Numbered from the stretch's first letter, positions 25,005-33,094 are shown. The stretch: 60,409 nt of DNA from an uncultured Prevotellaceae bacterium (GCA_902779455.1 CACZBS010000020.1:1-60409); one strand, 5' to 3'. The notes: a model not told the origin generated them from the letters alone. Program-made: numbers and translations.

Positions 25005-25736
25005 ATGGGAAAGTACGCAGAGACTGTTAACCTTATCCGTAGTGTCAGAAAAGAGTCTGACACTGCGGTTTGCTTTTATTCCGCCGGCGGTAAGGATTCT
25101 ATCGCCTTACTTGACATGCTGGCTGGTGAGTTTGAACACGTCATCTGCTACTACATGTATCTGATTCCCAATCTCGACCACATCCAGCCTTATATCAGAT
25201 GGGCTGAGACCCACTATGACAATGTCGAAGTTAGGCAGATACAACACTTTCAGATGGACTACTTTAAGAAATTAGGCTTGTTTTGTGATGCCGACCCTCG
25301 CTACAAGTTGCCCAAAAAAGACCCCAGAGCACTCAGGGTAAGGAAGATTGGCGACATAGAGGAGTGGGTCCGTGAGCAGACAGGATTCAGATACGCCTTT
25401 TCCGGGATGAAGTCTATCGACGGCTACATGAAACGTATGCGTCTGTTGACATTTAAGAAAAGAAACGGTGCTTACATGTCGGAGAAGGGTATGGTCTATC
25501 CATTTGCAGAGTGGACAAACAGGGAGGTGCTTCAATACATCAAGGCCAGAAACCTCATTAAGCCATTCTATTATGGGGAGGGTGTTTCGCAAGGCTTTTC
25601 AATAACGCTTGACGTGCTATCCCTGCTAAAGGCATATTACCCTAACGACTATGTGAGGACCCTTAAGGAATTCCCCTATGCCGAGACGTTAATATTTGAT
25701 TATGAACGAAATTTAGAGCTGAGTCAAAGAAAATAA
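25005..25736 (+). CDS. PAPS-reductase-family PP-loop protein (IbrA/DndC-like)
   Basis: A 243-residue protein with the PP-loop SAGGKDS at residues 26-32, followed by the adenosine-binding helix (IALLDMLAGEF) and the region GFRYAFSGMKSIDGYMKRMR typical of the PAPS-reductase-like branch that includes IbrA and DndC. It lacks the CxxC/Cys catalytic tail of true sulfate-assimilation reductases, so it probably adenylates or modifies another substrate. The next gene encodes a ParB/Srx-like protein, the same pair as E. coli IbrA/IbrB and the pair often found beside phage terminase genes. It probably acts on DNA or in a DNA-linked reaction; the reaction is not known to me. Confidence 0.82.
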   Translation: MGKYAETVNLIRSVRKESDTAVCFYSAGGKDSIALLDMLAGEFEHVICYYMYLIPNLDHIQPYIRWAETHYDNVEVRQIQHFQMDYFKKLGLFCDADPRYKLPKKDPRALRVRKIGDIEEWVREQTGFRYAFSGMKSIDGYMKRMRLLTFKKRNGAYMSEKGMVYPFAEWTNREVLQYIKARNLIKPFYYGEGVSQGFSITLDVLSLLKAYYPNDYVRTLKEFPYAETLIFDYERNLELSQRK

Positions 25737-25758
25737 AATCAAACAGTCGGAGACAAGA

Positions 25759-26571
25759 GTGGTATTGCGAAGCCAGATAACTCTTGCAGCCTATAACCCG
25801 AGAAAAATAAGTGACACTGCCCGAAAGCAACTGAAAGCTAATCTAAAAAGGGTGGGCTTGATGGGTGGCATCGTATGGAACGAAGATACGGGAAATCTCG
25901 TCAGCGGTCACCAAAAGGTAAGCATTATGGATGAGGTGAACCGATATAACCTCCAAACTCACGAAAATGACTACAAGCTGAATGTAGAAGTGGTACACCT
26001 GGATCTGAAAACCGAGAAGGAACAAAACTTGTTTATGAACAATAAGGCTGTCCAGGGCGAGTTTGACGACGATCTGCTTATCCAGATGCTTGACGGCATA
26101 GAGTTCGAAAATGCGGGATTCGATTCCTTTGACATGGAGTTATTAGGCATAGGCATTTCTGATGTTGCGGAGGAGGTGTCCAAAAACGACTTCACCGAGA
26201 TTGCGGACGAGACACTTCAGTGGCGCAAAGAAACTGTTGTAAAGGATAACAAGCAGTTAGCAAAAGTTGACGCTGAAACACGTGAAGCAGAGGAGAATAA
26301 GAAGATAGACCGCTCAACCGACTTCTATGGAGATAGCGAGGAAAACCAGATAGCGCGCCACAATGAAGTCCAGAAGATAAAAGACCGCATCTCTAATCAC
26401 GCTTCATCAGATAATGACAGAGTTGCACAATCATACGTGGTACTGTCTTTTAGCAGTCCATCGGAAACAGAAACGTTTCTAAAGGAATTCGGATATCCGG
26501 TAGAAACGAAAGTTTTAGACGGGAAGGCGTTCCTGGATAAGCTGGAGTTTGGATATTCCGAATGTTGCTGA
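25759..26571 (+). CDS. ParB/Srx-fold protein (IbrB-like)
   Basis: A 270-residue protein that begins at GTG in this call; the frame is open 12 codons further up (KENKIKQSETR), where no standard start exists. Residues 3-110 contain the ParB/sulfiredoxin fold: SQITLAAYNPRKISDTA, GNLVSGHQKVSIMDEV with the GH motif, and VVHLDLKTEKEQNLFMNN. Residues 110-270 are acidic and helical. In phages and islands such proteins pair with PAPS-reductase-like proteins, and the ParB/Srx fold can bind nucleotides or cut DNA. It follows that gene by 22 bases. It is not a chromosome-partition ParB: there is no ParA and no second DNA-binding domain. Confidence 0.82.
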   Translation: MVLRSQITLAAYNPRKISDTARKQLKANLKRVGLMGGIVWNEDTGNLVSGHQKVSIMDEVNRYNLQTHENDYKLNVEVVHLDLKTEKEQNLFMNNKAVQGEFDDDLLIQMLDGIEFENAGFDSFDMELLGIGISDVAEEVSKNDFTEIADETLQWRKETVVKDNKQLAKVDAETREAEENKKIDRSTDFYGDSEENQIARHNEVQKIKDRISNHASSDNDRVAQSYVVLSFSSPSETETFLKEFGYPVETKVLDGKAFLDKLEFGYSECC

Positions 26572-26577
26572 CTCGGA

Positions 26578-26661
26578 CCCTTGCCATCTGCGAAGACAGC
26601 AGGGGGTAATACTTTTCCTTTGACTCTACACCCCCTGCCATCTGCGAAGACAGCAGGGGGT
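26578..26661. repeat. duplicated hairpin after the ParB-like gene
   Basis: Two copies of GCCATCTGCGAAGACAGCAG with GGGGT lie at 26578-26607 and 26631-26661. The second copy, flanked by CCCCCTGC and GCAGGGGG, can form a strong 8-bp stem. They lie in the 111-base gap before the last gene of the element and could be a terminator pair or a small mobile repeat. Confidence 0.75.
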
Positions 26662-26682
26662 TCTCTTAAAAGAAATACTAGT

Positions 26683-26952
26683 ATGAACAAAATGCAGGTA
26701 CAGGAGACATTATATTCGATACGTTGGGTGTATGAACGTGACAGTTTCACTTCTGACGAGCTTGATTCAATACTTACCAAGTCTGGTTTCAAGTCTAAGG
26801 AACGTCAACTGATTATCAGGCGAGGTCTCATGTGGGGGTATATCGTTACGCAAAACTACGGAATCAAGATTGTCGATATAAATAAGGCTGTCCGAACACG
26901 CACTTTGCACCATGGGAGACACGGAAAAACACGGCCGAGAAAAAGGGACTGA
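26683..26952 (+). CDS. hypothetical small protein at right end of element
   Basis: An 89-residue basic protein (MNKMQVQETLYSIRWVYERD, SGFKSKERQLIIRRGLMWGY). Residues 1-70 look like a small helical fold of the winged-helix size. The end (RTRTLHHGRHGKTRPRKRD) is encoded by a sequence that looks like a dispersed repeat (CACGGAAAAACACGGCCGAG), so the natural C-terminus may have been replaced. It is the last gene before the right attachment site. Confidence 0.6.
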   Translation: MNKMQVQETLYSIRWVYERDSFTSDELDSILTKSGFKSKERQLIIRRGLMWGYIVTQNYGIKIVDINKAVRTRTLHHGRHGKTRPRKRD

Positions 26953-26982
26953 AAAGGGCACAAAATGCCGTTTTATACCCAA

Positions 26983-27000
26983 TGTGACCCAAATGTGACC
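26983..27000. promoter_or_regulatory. putative integrase arm sites, right end
   Basis: TGTGACC at 26983 and 26994, again 11 bp apart and in the same orientation as the left-end pair, about 80-100 bases inside the right attachment site. Confidence 0.6.
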
Positions 27001-27080
27001 TAAAAATAAAACTACGATTTTAGAGATTTTTTCTAACCAACTGATTTACAATTAGAAACAAAAGAACAAGCTATTTTTGT

Positions 27081-27097
27081 TTGTACCCCGACCGAGA
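27081..27097. repeat. right attachment site inside tRNA-Arg
   Basis: TTGTACCCCGACCGAGA, identical to the left copy at 13589-13605. Read on the minus strand it is the acceptor and T-stem 3' half of the tRNA gene. Confidence 0.85.
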
Positions 27098-27155
27098 ATC
27101 GAACTCGGAACTAAGCTTTAGGAGAGCCTTGTTATATCCATTTAACTATCAGGGC
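27084..27155 (-). tRNA. tRNA-Arg(CCT)
   Basis: On the minus strand: acceptor GCCCTGA pairs with TCGGGGT (one G-T at the end and one T-G), D stem GTTA/TAAC, anticodon stem AGGCT/AGCTT around loop CTCCTAA giving anticodon CCT, T stem CCGAG/CTCGG around TTCGATT. No CCA is encoded. The 3' part is the integration target of the neighbouring element, and the tRNA is restored by the element's copy. Confidence 0.88.
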
Positions 27156-27238
27156 AGCCAAAGACGCCGATGAAGGTCGTCTTGGGGGTGCAAAGTTACA
27201 AAGAAAACGGGGGATGACAAAATTTTCCCCCACTTTTT

Positions 27239-28693
27239 TTACCATTCATATGCATTCTTGCCGCCACCGATGGCGAAGCTGACGCCCATCACCAGGTTGA
27301 AGGAGGGCTTCATTGGAATGGGAATGCCCTCGTATGTGGCGTACTTGCCCAGGGCGATGCGGTCCATGCCGAAGAAGATGTTGATGACCTTCGGATGGTA
27401 GTGGAGGACATAGCCCAACGACGACCCATAGTTGCTCAGGCCATAGCTGAGGGCCAGACTGAAGGAGCGTGAGGGGGCGAGGTTGGCGGAGAGGCGGCCC
27501 TCGGTCCACGAGAAGTTGCTCCCGCTGAAGTGGCGGCTGAGGAGGAGGCCGGCCGACAGCCGATTATAGAAGGGCATCCGATACTCTGCGCCCAGATTCA
27601 GTGTGGCAGCCAGGGCATGGGTTGAGGAGCCCGTTTCGTCGGTGACAGCCAGATTAAGGAAGTCGCTCAGCTGGTCTTCGTAGTCGTCAAGTTCGTCGTC
27701 GAGCGAGGTTCCGTAATCGCCATCGACAGCCACTTCGTGGAATCCGTCGAACGTGAAGTGCGTCTCGCTGGTCTTTGCCACGGTTTTCGTCTTCCATCTG
27801 ATAAAGCCCAGGTCGGTCAGGGATGCGCTGAGCGTCAGGCCCGGCAGCAGGCCGTCATAGGTGGCGCCCAGGTCGATGCCCAGTCCGAAGCCGCCCATCG
27901 GCTTATAGTCGTCGACGTCGACATCGGTCACCTTGTCGTAGGTCTGGCCCTCGCGGCTCTTCGACTGATACTCCTCCTGCTCGGTGACGAACGCGAAGCC
28001 CTTGGCATTGACCTCGGCCTTGGCCTGTGCCCTCAGCTCCCATACGTCGCCCTCGAGTCTGGCGTAGGCATTCTCCATGCTGACGTCGACGCGTCCCAAT
28101 CCAATCAGAGCCTTCACCCGGGCTCCGATGCGCAGCTGCTCGTTCAGCTGATGGCTATGCCCCAGTGCTATCTCGCCGTAAGCCATGCCGCGTGCAGCCA
28201 GGTCGTCGAAGGAATAGGTGTCGTTGCGGACGCTTTTGGCAAACTCCAGGAAACTCTTTGGGAACGACACCCCAGCCATGCCCTTGACGTTGACGTCGAG
28301 GGTGTTATAGCCATGGAAGGCCCTGAATCCCAAACCGATGATTGTCTCGCGGAAGTCGACGCGCGTCTTCAGCCCGTTCTTCAGTTTCCCTACCGACTGG
28401 TCGTAGGTGATGTCGGGGTGCATGAAGGTGACGGTGCGTTTCTCGCCGGGTTGCCCCCAGCGGGGATTCTCAAACAGAAAGTTATCGACGCCAAAAGAGC
28501 CCTGAATGCCGACGTTGATGTTGCTGAAAGGCAATGCGACGTAGCTCTGCCGATTGCCGAAGGCAGGATTCATGTCGTGGCGCCACTTGAAGTCGTCAAG
28601 GAAATAGGCCGTTCGCAGGTCTTGGGCGACGGCACTGCCGACCGATGCGATGATCGCGGCCGTCAGGATGCTGATGCGATATATTCTTTTCAT
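27239..28693 (-). CDS. DUF5723-type outer membrane protein
   Basis: A 484-residue protein with signal peptide MKRIYRISILTAAIIASVGS ending AVAQ. The start at 28693 was preferred to an in-frame ATG eleven codons upstream because a signal peptide begins here. The mature part alternates strands with aromatic girdles (IIGLGFRAFHGYNTLDV, EYRMPFYNRLSAGLLL, SFSLALSYGLSNYGSSL) as in porin-like outer membrane barrels, and matches the DUF5723 group by its opening (DLRTAYFLDDFKWRHDMNPA). Function unknown. It follows a 619-residue lipoprotein gene on the same strand with a 22-base gap, so the two probably work together in the outer membrane. Confidence 0.82.
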   Translation of the reverse strand: MKRIYRISILTAAIIASVGSAVAQDLRTAYFLDDFKWRHDMNPAFGNRQSYVALPFSNINVGIQGSFGVDNFLFENPRWGQPGEKRTVTFMHPDITYDQSVGKLKNGLKTRVDFRETIIGLGFRAFHGYNTLDVNVKGMAGVSFPKSFLEFAKSVRNDTYSFDDLAARGMAYGEIALGHSHQLNEQLRIGARVKALIGLGRVDVSMENAYARLEGDVWELRAQAKAEVNAKGFAFVTEQEEYQSKSREGQTYDKVTDVDVDDYKPMGGFGLGIDLGATYDGLLPGLTLSASLTDLGFIRWKTKTVAKTSETHFTFDGFHEVAVDGDYGTSLDDELDDYEDQLSDFLNLAVTDETGSSTHALAATLNLGAEYRMPFYNRLSAGLLLSRHFSGSNFSWTEGRLSANLAPSRSFSLALSYGLSNYGSSLGYVLHYHPKVINIFFGMDRIALGKYATYEGIPIPMKPSFNLVMGVSFAIGGGKNAYEW

Positions 28694-28715
28694 CTCGATT
28701 AAGCTTCGAAGGGGG

Positions 28716-30575
28716 TTAATGGTCATCGTCGTCGGTATTGACTATCACGGTGGCGTTCAGTGTGGCGCCCAGATTGTCTATCTTCAGGTGATGGGTGGTG
28801 TCGCCCGTCGACCCGCTGTTGAGCGTAAACTCGTCAGTGACGCGTGCAGCAGCCTTCAGACGGATGCCGTCGAGCTGCCTGAAGGCATCGGCAGTGCTGA
28901 ACGTCAGTGTCGCAGTGAGATGTGTCTGTCCCTTTGCGGCCACCTTGTTCTGGCCTTGCCCGTTATCAATATTGACGGCCATGCCACGCACAGGGTTGCC
29001 ATCAATGTCGACAGGAATGATGTCGAGGGTCAGCTCGGCTGGAATCGTATTCGTCACGTCGGCCTCTATCAGCACCCTCGCCGAACGTGCATCGTAGAGG
29101 TCAACATCCTCCAGGTCGCCGGCCCAGCCCGTGATGGAATCTGTATAGCTGATGTAGGAGTCGCGCCCCAGCGCCAGGTCGGCCCTGAACTCATAGCTCG
29201 GCTCGAAGGCATAGGAATGGCCGAGCAGGATGGTGGCCTGTTCACCCGTACGTGTCGTCGCAGAGCAGGTGAAGTCGATACGGTCTGGGATGCTGCTGAG
29301 GAGCGTGCTTAGGTCGTCCTGCACGATTTTCTGGTAGTCGGCATAGGCTGCTTCAGAGCGCGGACGACGGCTGATGACGATGTCGGACGTCTGATTGGGC
29401 TTGACCTCGATGCCCCTGACGTCCACCGAACGGGTGGTGCCGTCGCTGAAACAGGAGGTCAGCGTGCCGTCAATCAGTCCTGTCAGAGGCAGGTTACTCC
29501 AGATGTGGAGCTGGATGATGGGGTCGCTGATGTTGAGCACGACGTCGGGGTCGTCAAGGAAGCTGGGCACATTGTCGATGGTGACGCTGCCCACCTTGAG
29601 GTCGACGTCAGGCCGGAACTCGCCCGTCACCGTCTGGAACTGGACAGCCCCGAACTCGAGGTGGCTGTCAATGCGGAACGACATGTCGTGGCGCAGGACG
29701 GCCGGGTCGGTGACAACCGTCGACTGGTCGAATTTGACAAGTGCCTCCACCTGTCCCTTCATGTGCACCTGTCCGAGCATCGTGCCGTCAGAATCAGTAT
29801 AGCGCGAATAGGCCAGGTAGTTGGCGTCGTCTGGCCGTCCCCCTTCGGTGAAACGGAGCCCCTCGACGATGACTTCGAAGACGAGAGGCTCCGACGTCAC
29901 GACGCCCTCAAACCTGATGTCGTTGCCGTCCATCGCCACCCGCTGAGAGTTCTGCAGCACCCTGACACTGCCTTTCCTCAGCATCAGATAGTCAGGCAGC
30001 ACGGCCGTCAGCTCGGCTATCTCATGAATGACGGCGGCCAGGTCAGGGCTGAAGGTGAGGGTGAGCCTCACGCTGGTCGAGTTGACCAATGCCTCGGTGA
30101 GGCTGACGACGTCGCCATAGAGGCCGTCCTCCAGGATGTCGAAGGTCTGGATGGTCTTGCGCACCTGCTTCATCTGGGGAGCCTTGGCGCGGGCTAAGTC
30201 CGGACGCACGATGCCCAAGTCCTCGAATGTCAGCTCGAACAGATTCGGCGTGAAGTCGCCTTCCGACGAAGTCACCGTAATCGGCGAGACATGGATGGTC
30301 GAGACACCGCTCTCCTCACCATGCTGATAAAAAAAGTAATGACCGTCGCGCGGATCGATTTTCACGCATCCTGTCGTGTCGATGCTGAAGACTTCATCGA
30401 GCGAAATCTCGTGGGTGGAGTTGTTGGTGGGCAGCTTGAAGTCGCGGAATTCCAGCCCGACGGTCGAATCAATGTCGTCGAAGTCGATCCCGTCTACTTT
30501 CTGGCAACCTCCAAGACTGACAGCCGCCACGATTAACCACACAGGCGCCAACCATTTAAAGATAGTTTTGTCCAT
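28716..30575 (-). CDS. lipoprotein of unknown function, partner of the DUF5723 protein
   Basis: A 619-residue protein with lipobox VSLGGC, acylated Cys at about residue 24. The mature part looks like a chain of beta-sandwich domains (LRHDMSFRIDSHLEFGAVQF, VVLNISDPIIQLHIWSNLPL and similar) and has several repeated Asp-rich turns. No enzyme motif was found. The sequence after the lipobox (QKVDGIDFDDIDS) is acidic, which in Bacteroidota can be an outer-surface export signal. It heads the two-gene operon with the DUF5723 barrel. An adhesion or surface-assembly role is possible but not shown. Confidence 0.75.
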   Translation of the reverse strand: MDKTIFKWLAPVWLIVAAVSLGGCQKVDGIDFDDIDSTVGLEFRDFKLPTNNSTHEISLDEVFSIDTTGCVKIDPRDGHYFFYQHGEESGVSTIHVSPITVTSSEGDFTPNLFELTFEDLGIVRPDLARAKAPQMKQVRKTIQTFDILEDGLYGDVVSLTEALVNSTSVRLTLTFSPDLAAVIHEIAELTAVLPDYLMLRKGSVRVLQNSQRVAMDGNDIRFEGVVTSEPLVFEVIVEGLRFTEGGRPDDANYLAYSRYTDSDGTMLGQVHMKGQVEALVKFDQSTVVTDPAVLRHDMSFRIDSHLEFGAVQFQTVTGEFRPDVDLKVGSVTIDNVPSFLDDPDVVLNISDPIIQLHIWSNLPLTGLIDGTLTSCFSDGTTRSVDVRGIEVKPNQTSDIVISRRPRSEAAYADYQKIVQDDLSTLLSSIPDRIDFTCSATTRTGEQATILLGHSYAFEPSYEFRADLALGRDSYISYTDSITGWAGDLEDVDLYDARSARVLIEADVTNTIPAELTLDIIPVDIDGNPVRGMAVNIDNGQGQNKVAAKGQTHLTATLTFSTADAFRQLDGIRLKAAARVTDEFTLNSGSTGDTTHHLKIDNLGATLNATVIVNTDDDDH

Positions 30576-30638
30576 GTATTTTTTAGTGAGTTAAAGCTTG
30601 CTTTAATTTGTTTTATAAGCGATTCTGTCTTTTGTGTG

Positions 30639-30646
30639 CAAAGTTA
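30639..30646 (-). promoter_or_regulatory. -7 box of the lipoprotein/DUF5723 operon
   Basis: Minus-strand TAACTTTG followed by CACAC, 64 bases before the lipoprotein start codon. Confidence 0.6.
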
Positions 30647-30739
30647 ATGTTTTTTTTCAAAAAAAGCCTTCGTTTGATTCTTTTTTTCTTAATCATAGCA
30701 AAAAAAACCTATTTATTTTGTCGTTTAAAGAAAAAAGCG

Positions 30740-30747
30740 TAACTTTG
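30740..30747 (+). promoter_or_regulatory. -7 box of the thioredoxin/Omp28 cluster
   Basis: TAACTTTG followed by CCCT, 30 bases before the ATG at 30777. Together with 30639 it forms a divergent promoter region of about 100 bases. Confidence 0.65.
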
Positions 30748-30776
30748 CCCTCGCATTATTCTAAAAACGTATAATT

Positions 30777-31268
30777 ATGAAGAAATTAATGATTCTCGCA
30801 GCCATGATGGCTATGGTCGGCTCGGCCTTCGCCCAGATGCCGAAAGTGACCCTGAAAGACATTTCCGGAAAGGCCATCTCGACGGATACGCTCTCCAACA
30901 ACGGCAAGCCCTTCATCATCGACTTCTTTGCCACCTGGTGCAAGCCCTGCAACCGCGAGCTCGACGCCATCGCCGAGGTCTACGACGAGTGGGTGGAGGA
31001 GACCGGCGTGAAGATCTTCGCCGTCTCCATCGACCAGGCTCAGAACATCAACAAGGTGAAGCCCCTCGTCGACAACCACGGATGGGACTACGACGTGCTG
31101 CTCGACCCCAACAGCGACCTGAAGCGCGCCCTCGGCATCCAGATGATCCCCTACACGCTCATCGTCGACGGCAAGGGCCAGATCGTCTATAAGCACAACG
31201 GCTACACCGACGGCGCCGAGCAGGAGCTCATCGAGAAGGTGCGCGAGCTGGTGAAAAGTGAAGAGTGA
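30777..31268 (+). CDS. TlpA-like periplasmic thioredoxin
   Basis: A 163-residue protein with signal peptide MKKLMILAAMMAMVGSAFAQ and a thioredoxin fold: active site WCKPC at about residues 56-60 in DFFATWCKPCNRELDA, then VSIDQAQNI and the cis-Pro loop IPYTLIV. It probably reduces disulfides or transfers electrons in the periplasm or to exported proteins. It starts a run of four exported-protein genes, two of them thioredoxin-like Omp28 proteins, so it may be part of a disulfide-exchange chain. Its last residues (VKSEE) and stop codon are encoded inside a GTGAAAAGTGAAGA repeat. Confidence 0.9.
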   Translation: MKKLMILAAMMAMVGSAFAQMPKVTLKDISGKAISTDTLSNNGKPFIIDFFATWCKPCNRELDAIAEVYDEWVEETGVKIFAVSIDQAQNINKVKPLVDNHGWDYDVLLDPNSDLKRALGIQMIPYTLIVDGKGQIVYKHNGYTDGAEQELIEKVRELVKSEE

Positions 31269-31291
31269 AAAGTGAAGAGTGAAGAATTTGC
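31252..31291 (+). repeat. GTGAAAAGTGAAGA repeat at the thioredoxin stop codon
   Basis: Five tandem GTGAA-type units followed by GAATTTGCTTCCGCC. The motif recurs at 9451, 39939 and 45975. The stop codon of the thioredoxin gene lies within it, so the element has written the protein's end. Confidence 0.75.
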
Positions 31292-31316
31292 TTCCGCCTG
31301 AAATTCAACGAAAGTA

Positions 31317-33074
31317 GTGAAAAACCATATGTTTAGACAGCTATCAAAGCTCTCCTGTCTGGTGTGCTGCGGCATTGCCGCAGCAACGACCGTCAGCGCA
31401 CAGACCGACGACAACAAGCTGACCCTCTCGGGCTCCATACAGAGCGACATGCTTGTGCCCCAGGCCGACGACAAGATCGGCGCCGAGAAGACCGAAGACT
31501 TCCTGACCAACACCTACGTCGACCTCATGCTGCAGCACCGCGACTTCGAGGCCGGCGCCCGCCTGGAGTATCTGGAGCACCCGATGCCCGGATTCGAGAA
31601 GGACTTCAAGGGCTGGGGCGTGCCCAACTTCTACCTGAAGGGCAAGCTCTCGTGGGCCGAGCTCACCGTCGGCACCTTCTACGAGCAGTTCGGCTCAGGA
31701 TTCATCCTCCGCACCTACGAGGAGCGCTCGCTCGGCATCGACAACTCGCTGCTCGGTGGCCGCCTGCTGCTCAAGCCCGTGCAGGGCGTGCAGATGAAGG
31801 TGCTCGGCGGCCACCAGCGCCGCTACTGGGACCACAACAAGTCCTGGATCTCGGGCGCCGACCTGGAGCTGACCGTCAGCGACTGGATCCCCTCGATGCA
31901 GCAGAGCGGCACGACGCTCACCTTGGGCGGCTCGTGGGTCAACAAGCACGAGGAGCCCGGCACGTTCCAGCGCACTGAGGCCGTCAGGGACACTACGGCC
32001 CACACGACGACCATCACCACCTGGCAGATGAACCAGCCGCGCTACGTCAACGCATGGGACGCCCGCGCCAACCTCAACACGGGCAACTTCTCGCTCCTGC
32101 TGGAGTATGCCCAGAAGACCGACGACCCCACCTTCGCCAACGGATATATCTTCAAGAAGGGCGAGGTGGCCATGCTCTCGACCAGCTACTCGCGCAAGGG
32201 CCTCAGCCTCCTGCTCCAGGCCAAGCGCTCAGAGAACATGGCCTTCAAGAGCGACCGCACCGTCATCGGCACCTCGTCGGCCATCAACCACCTGCCCGCC
32301 TTCACCCAGGACCAGACCTACGCACTGGCCGCCCTCTATCCCTACGCCACGCAGCTGGCCGACGGCGAGTGGGCCTACCAGGCCGAGCTGGGCTACAACT
32401 TCAAGCGCAAGACGGCCCTGGGCGGCAAGTACGGCATGAACCTCAAGGTGAACTACTCATACGTCCGCGCCATCGACCGCAAGTTCATCGACGGACAGCA
32501 GCGCCACGCCATCGGCGGCACCACCGACCTGGCCGGCACCAGCGGCTACACCTCGAAATGGCTCAAGTGGGGCGACCACACCTACTATCAGGACCTCGAC
32601 ATCCAGCTCTCGCGCAAGTTCTCTAAAGCCTTCAAGCTCAACCTCATGTACATGAACCAGCGCTATAACAAGACGCAGATCGAGGGCCACGGCGGCATGA
32701 TCCACAGCGACATCTTCGTCGCCGACGGCAAGTATCAGTTCTCGCCCAAGACCACACTGCGCGTCGAGGCACAGTATCTCGCCACCTCGCAGGACGAGGG
32801 CGACTGGGTCTACGGACTGGCCGAGCTCTCGCTCGCTCCCCACTGGATGCTGACCGTGAGCGACATGTGGAACGTGGGCGACAGCGACCCCCTCTACTAC
32901 AAGGAGAACACCCACTACCACTACTATCAGGGACTCATCACCTACAACGTAGGCTCCCACCGCCTGCAGGCCGGCTACGGCCGCACCCGCGCCGGCTACA
33001 ACTGCTCGGGTGGCGTCTGCCGATGGATTCCCGCACAGAAGGGCTTCACGATCTCCTACAACTACAACTTCTAA
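31317..33074 (+). CDS. DUF6029-type outer membrane protein
   Basis: A 585-residue protein. A signal peptide (LSCLVCCGIAAATTVSAQ) is followed by a barrel-like sequence of alternating strands (YVDLMLQHRDFEAGARLEYL, FYLKGKLSWAELTVGTFYEQ, LRLVKVNYSYVR-like KVNYSYVRAI), ending in the typical Phe (ISYNYNF). It resembles the DUF6029 group of Bacteroidota outer membrane proteins. Start is GTG at 31317 or ATG at 31329; both keep the signal peptide. The next gene starts 20 bases later. Its place between a thioredoxin and two Omp28 proteins suggests a shared export or redox function. Confidence 0.8.
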   Translation: MKNHMFRQLSKLSCLVCCGIAAATTVSAQTDDNKLTLSGSIQSDMLVPQADDKIGAEKTEDFLTNTYVDLMLQHRDFEAGARLEYLEHPMPGFEKDFKGWGVPNFYLKGKLSWAELTVGTFYEQFGSGFILRTYEERSLGIDNSLLGGRLLLKPVQGVQMKVLGGHQRRYWDHNKSWISGADLELTVSDWIPSMQQSGTTLTLGGSWVNKHEEPGTFQRTEAVRDTTAHTTTITTWQMNQPRYVNAWDARANLNTGNFSLLLEYAQKTDDPTFANGYIFKKGEVAMLSTSYSRKGLSLLLQAKRSENMAFKSDRTVIGTSSAINHLPAFTQDQTYALAALYPYATQLADGEWAYQAELGYNFKRKTALGGKYGMNLKVNYSYVRAIDRKFIDGQQRHAIGGTTDLAGTSGYTSKWLKWGDHTYYQDLDIQLSRKFSKAFKLNLMYMNQRYNKTQIEGHGGMIHSDIFVADGKYQFSPKTTLRVEAQYLATSQDEGDWVYGLAELSLAPHWMLTVSDMWNVGDSDPLYYKENTHYHYYQGLITYNVGSHRLQAGYGRTRAGYNCSGGVCRWIPAQKGFTISYNYNF

Positions 33075-33094
33075 ACAAAAGTCCCAAAACAGAG

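Larger units (their letters stand above)
13589..27097. mobile_element. integrated element in tRNA-Arg(CCT), about 13.5 kb
   Basis: The interval is flanked by an identical 17-bp direct repeat; the right copy is the 3' end of a tRNA-Arg gene, the classic target of tyrosine integrases. It is visibly AT-richer than both flanks, encodes an integrase, and has matching TGTGACC sites with 11-bp spacing close to each end. Its left arm (13755-22423) is transcribed leftwards and its right arm (22587-26952) rightwards. It carries a toxin-antitoxin pair, DnaB helicase, RusA, HTH proteins, an amidoligase, and a PAPS-reductase/ParB pair. No relaxase, capsid, portal or terminase gene was found, so it may be a phage satellite, a decayed prophage or an element moved by another element. 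Confidence 0.85.

Noticed and set aside
25005-25736. True PAPS reductase of sulfate assimilation (CysH)
   Set aside because: The C-terminal catalytic Cys motif is missing and no other sulfate-assimilation gene is near.
25759-26571. Chromosome- or plasmid-partition ParB
   Set aside because: No ParA gene and no second DNA-binding domain are present; the partner gene is a PAPS-reductase-like protein, so the IbrB-like reading fits better.
13755-26952. Conjugative or mobilisable element
   Set aside because: No relaxase, coupling protein or transfer gene could be recognised in any frame of the interval.
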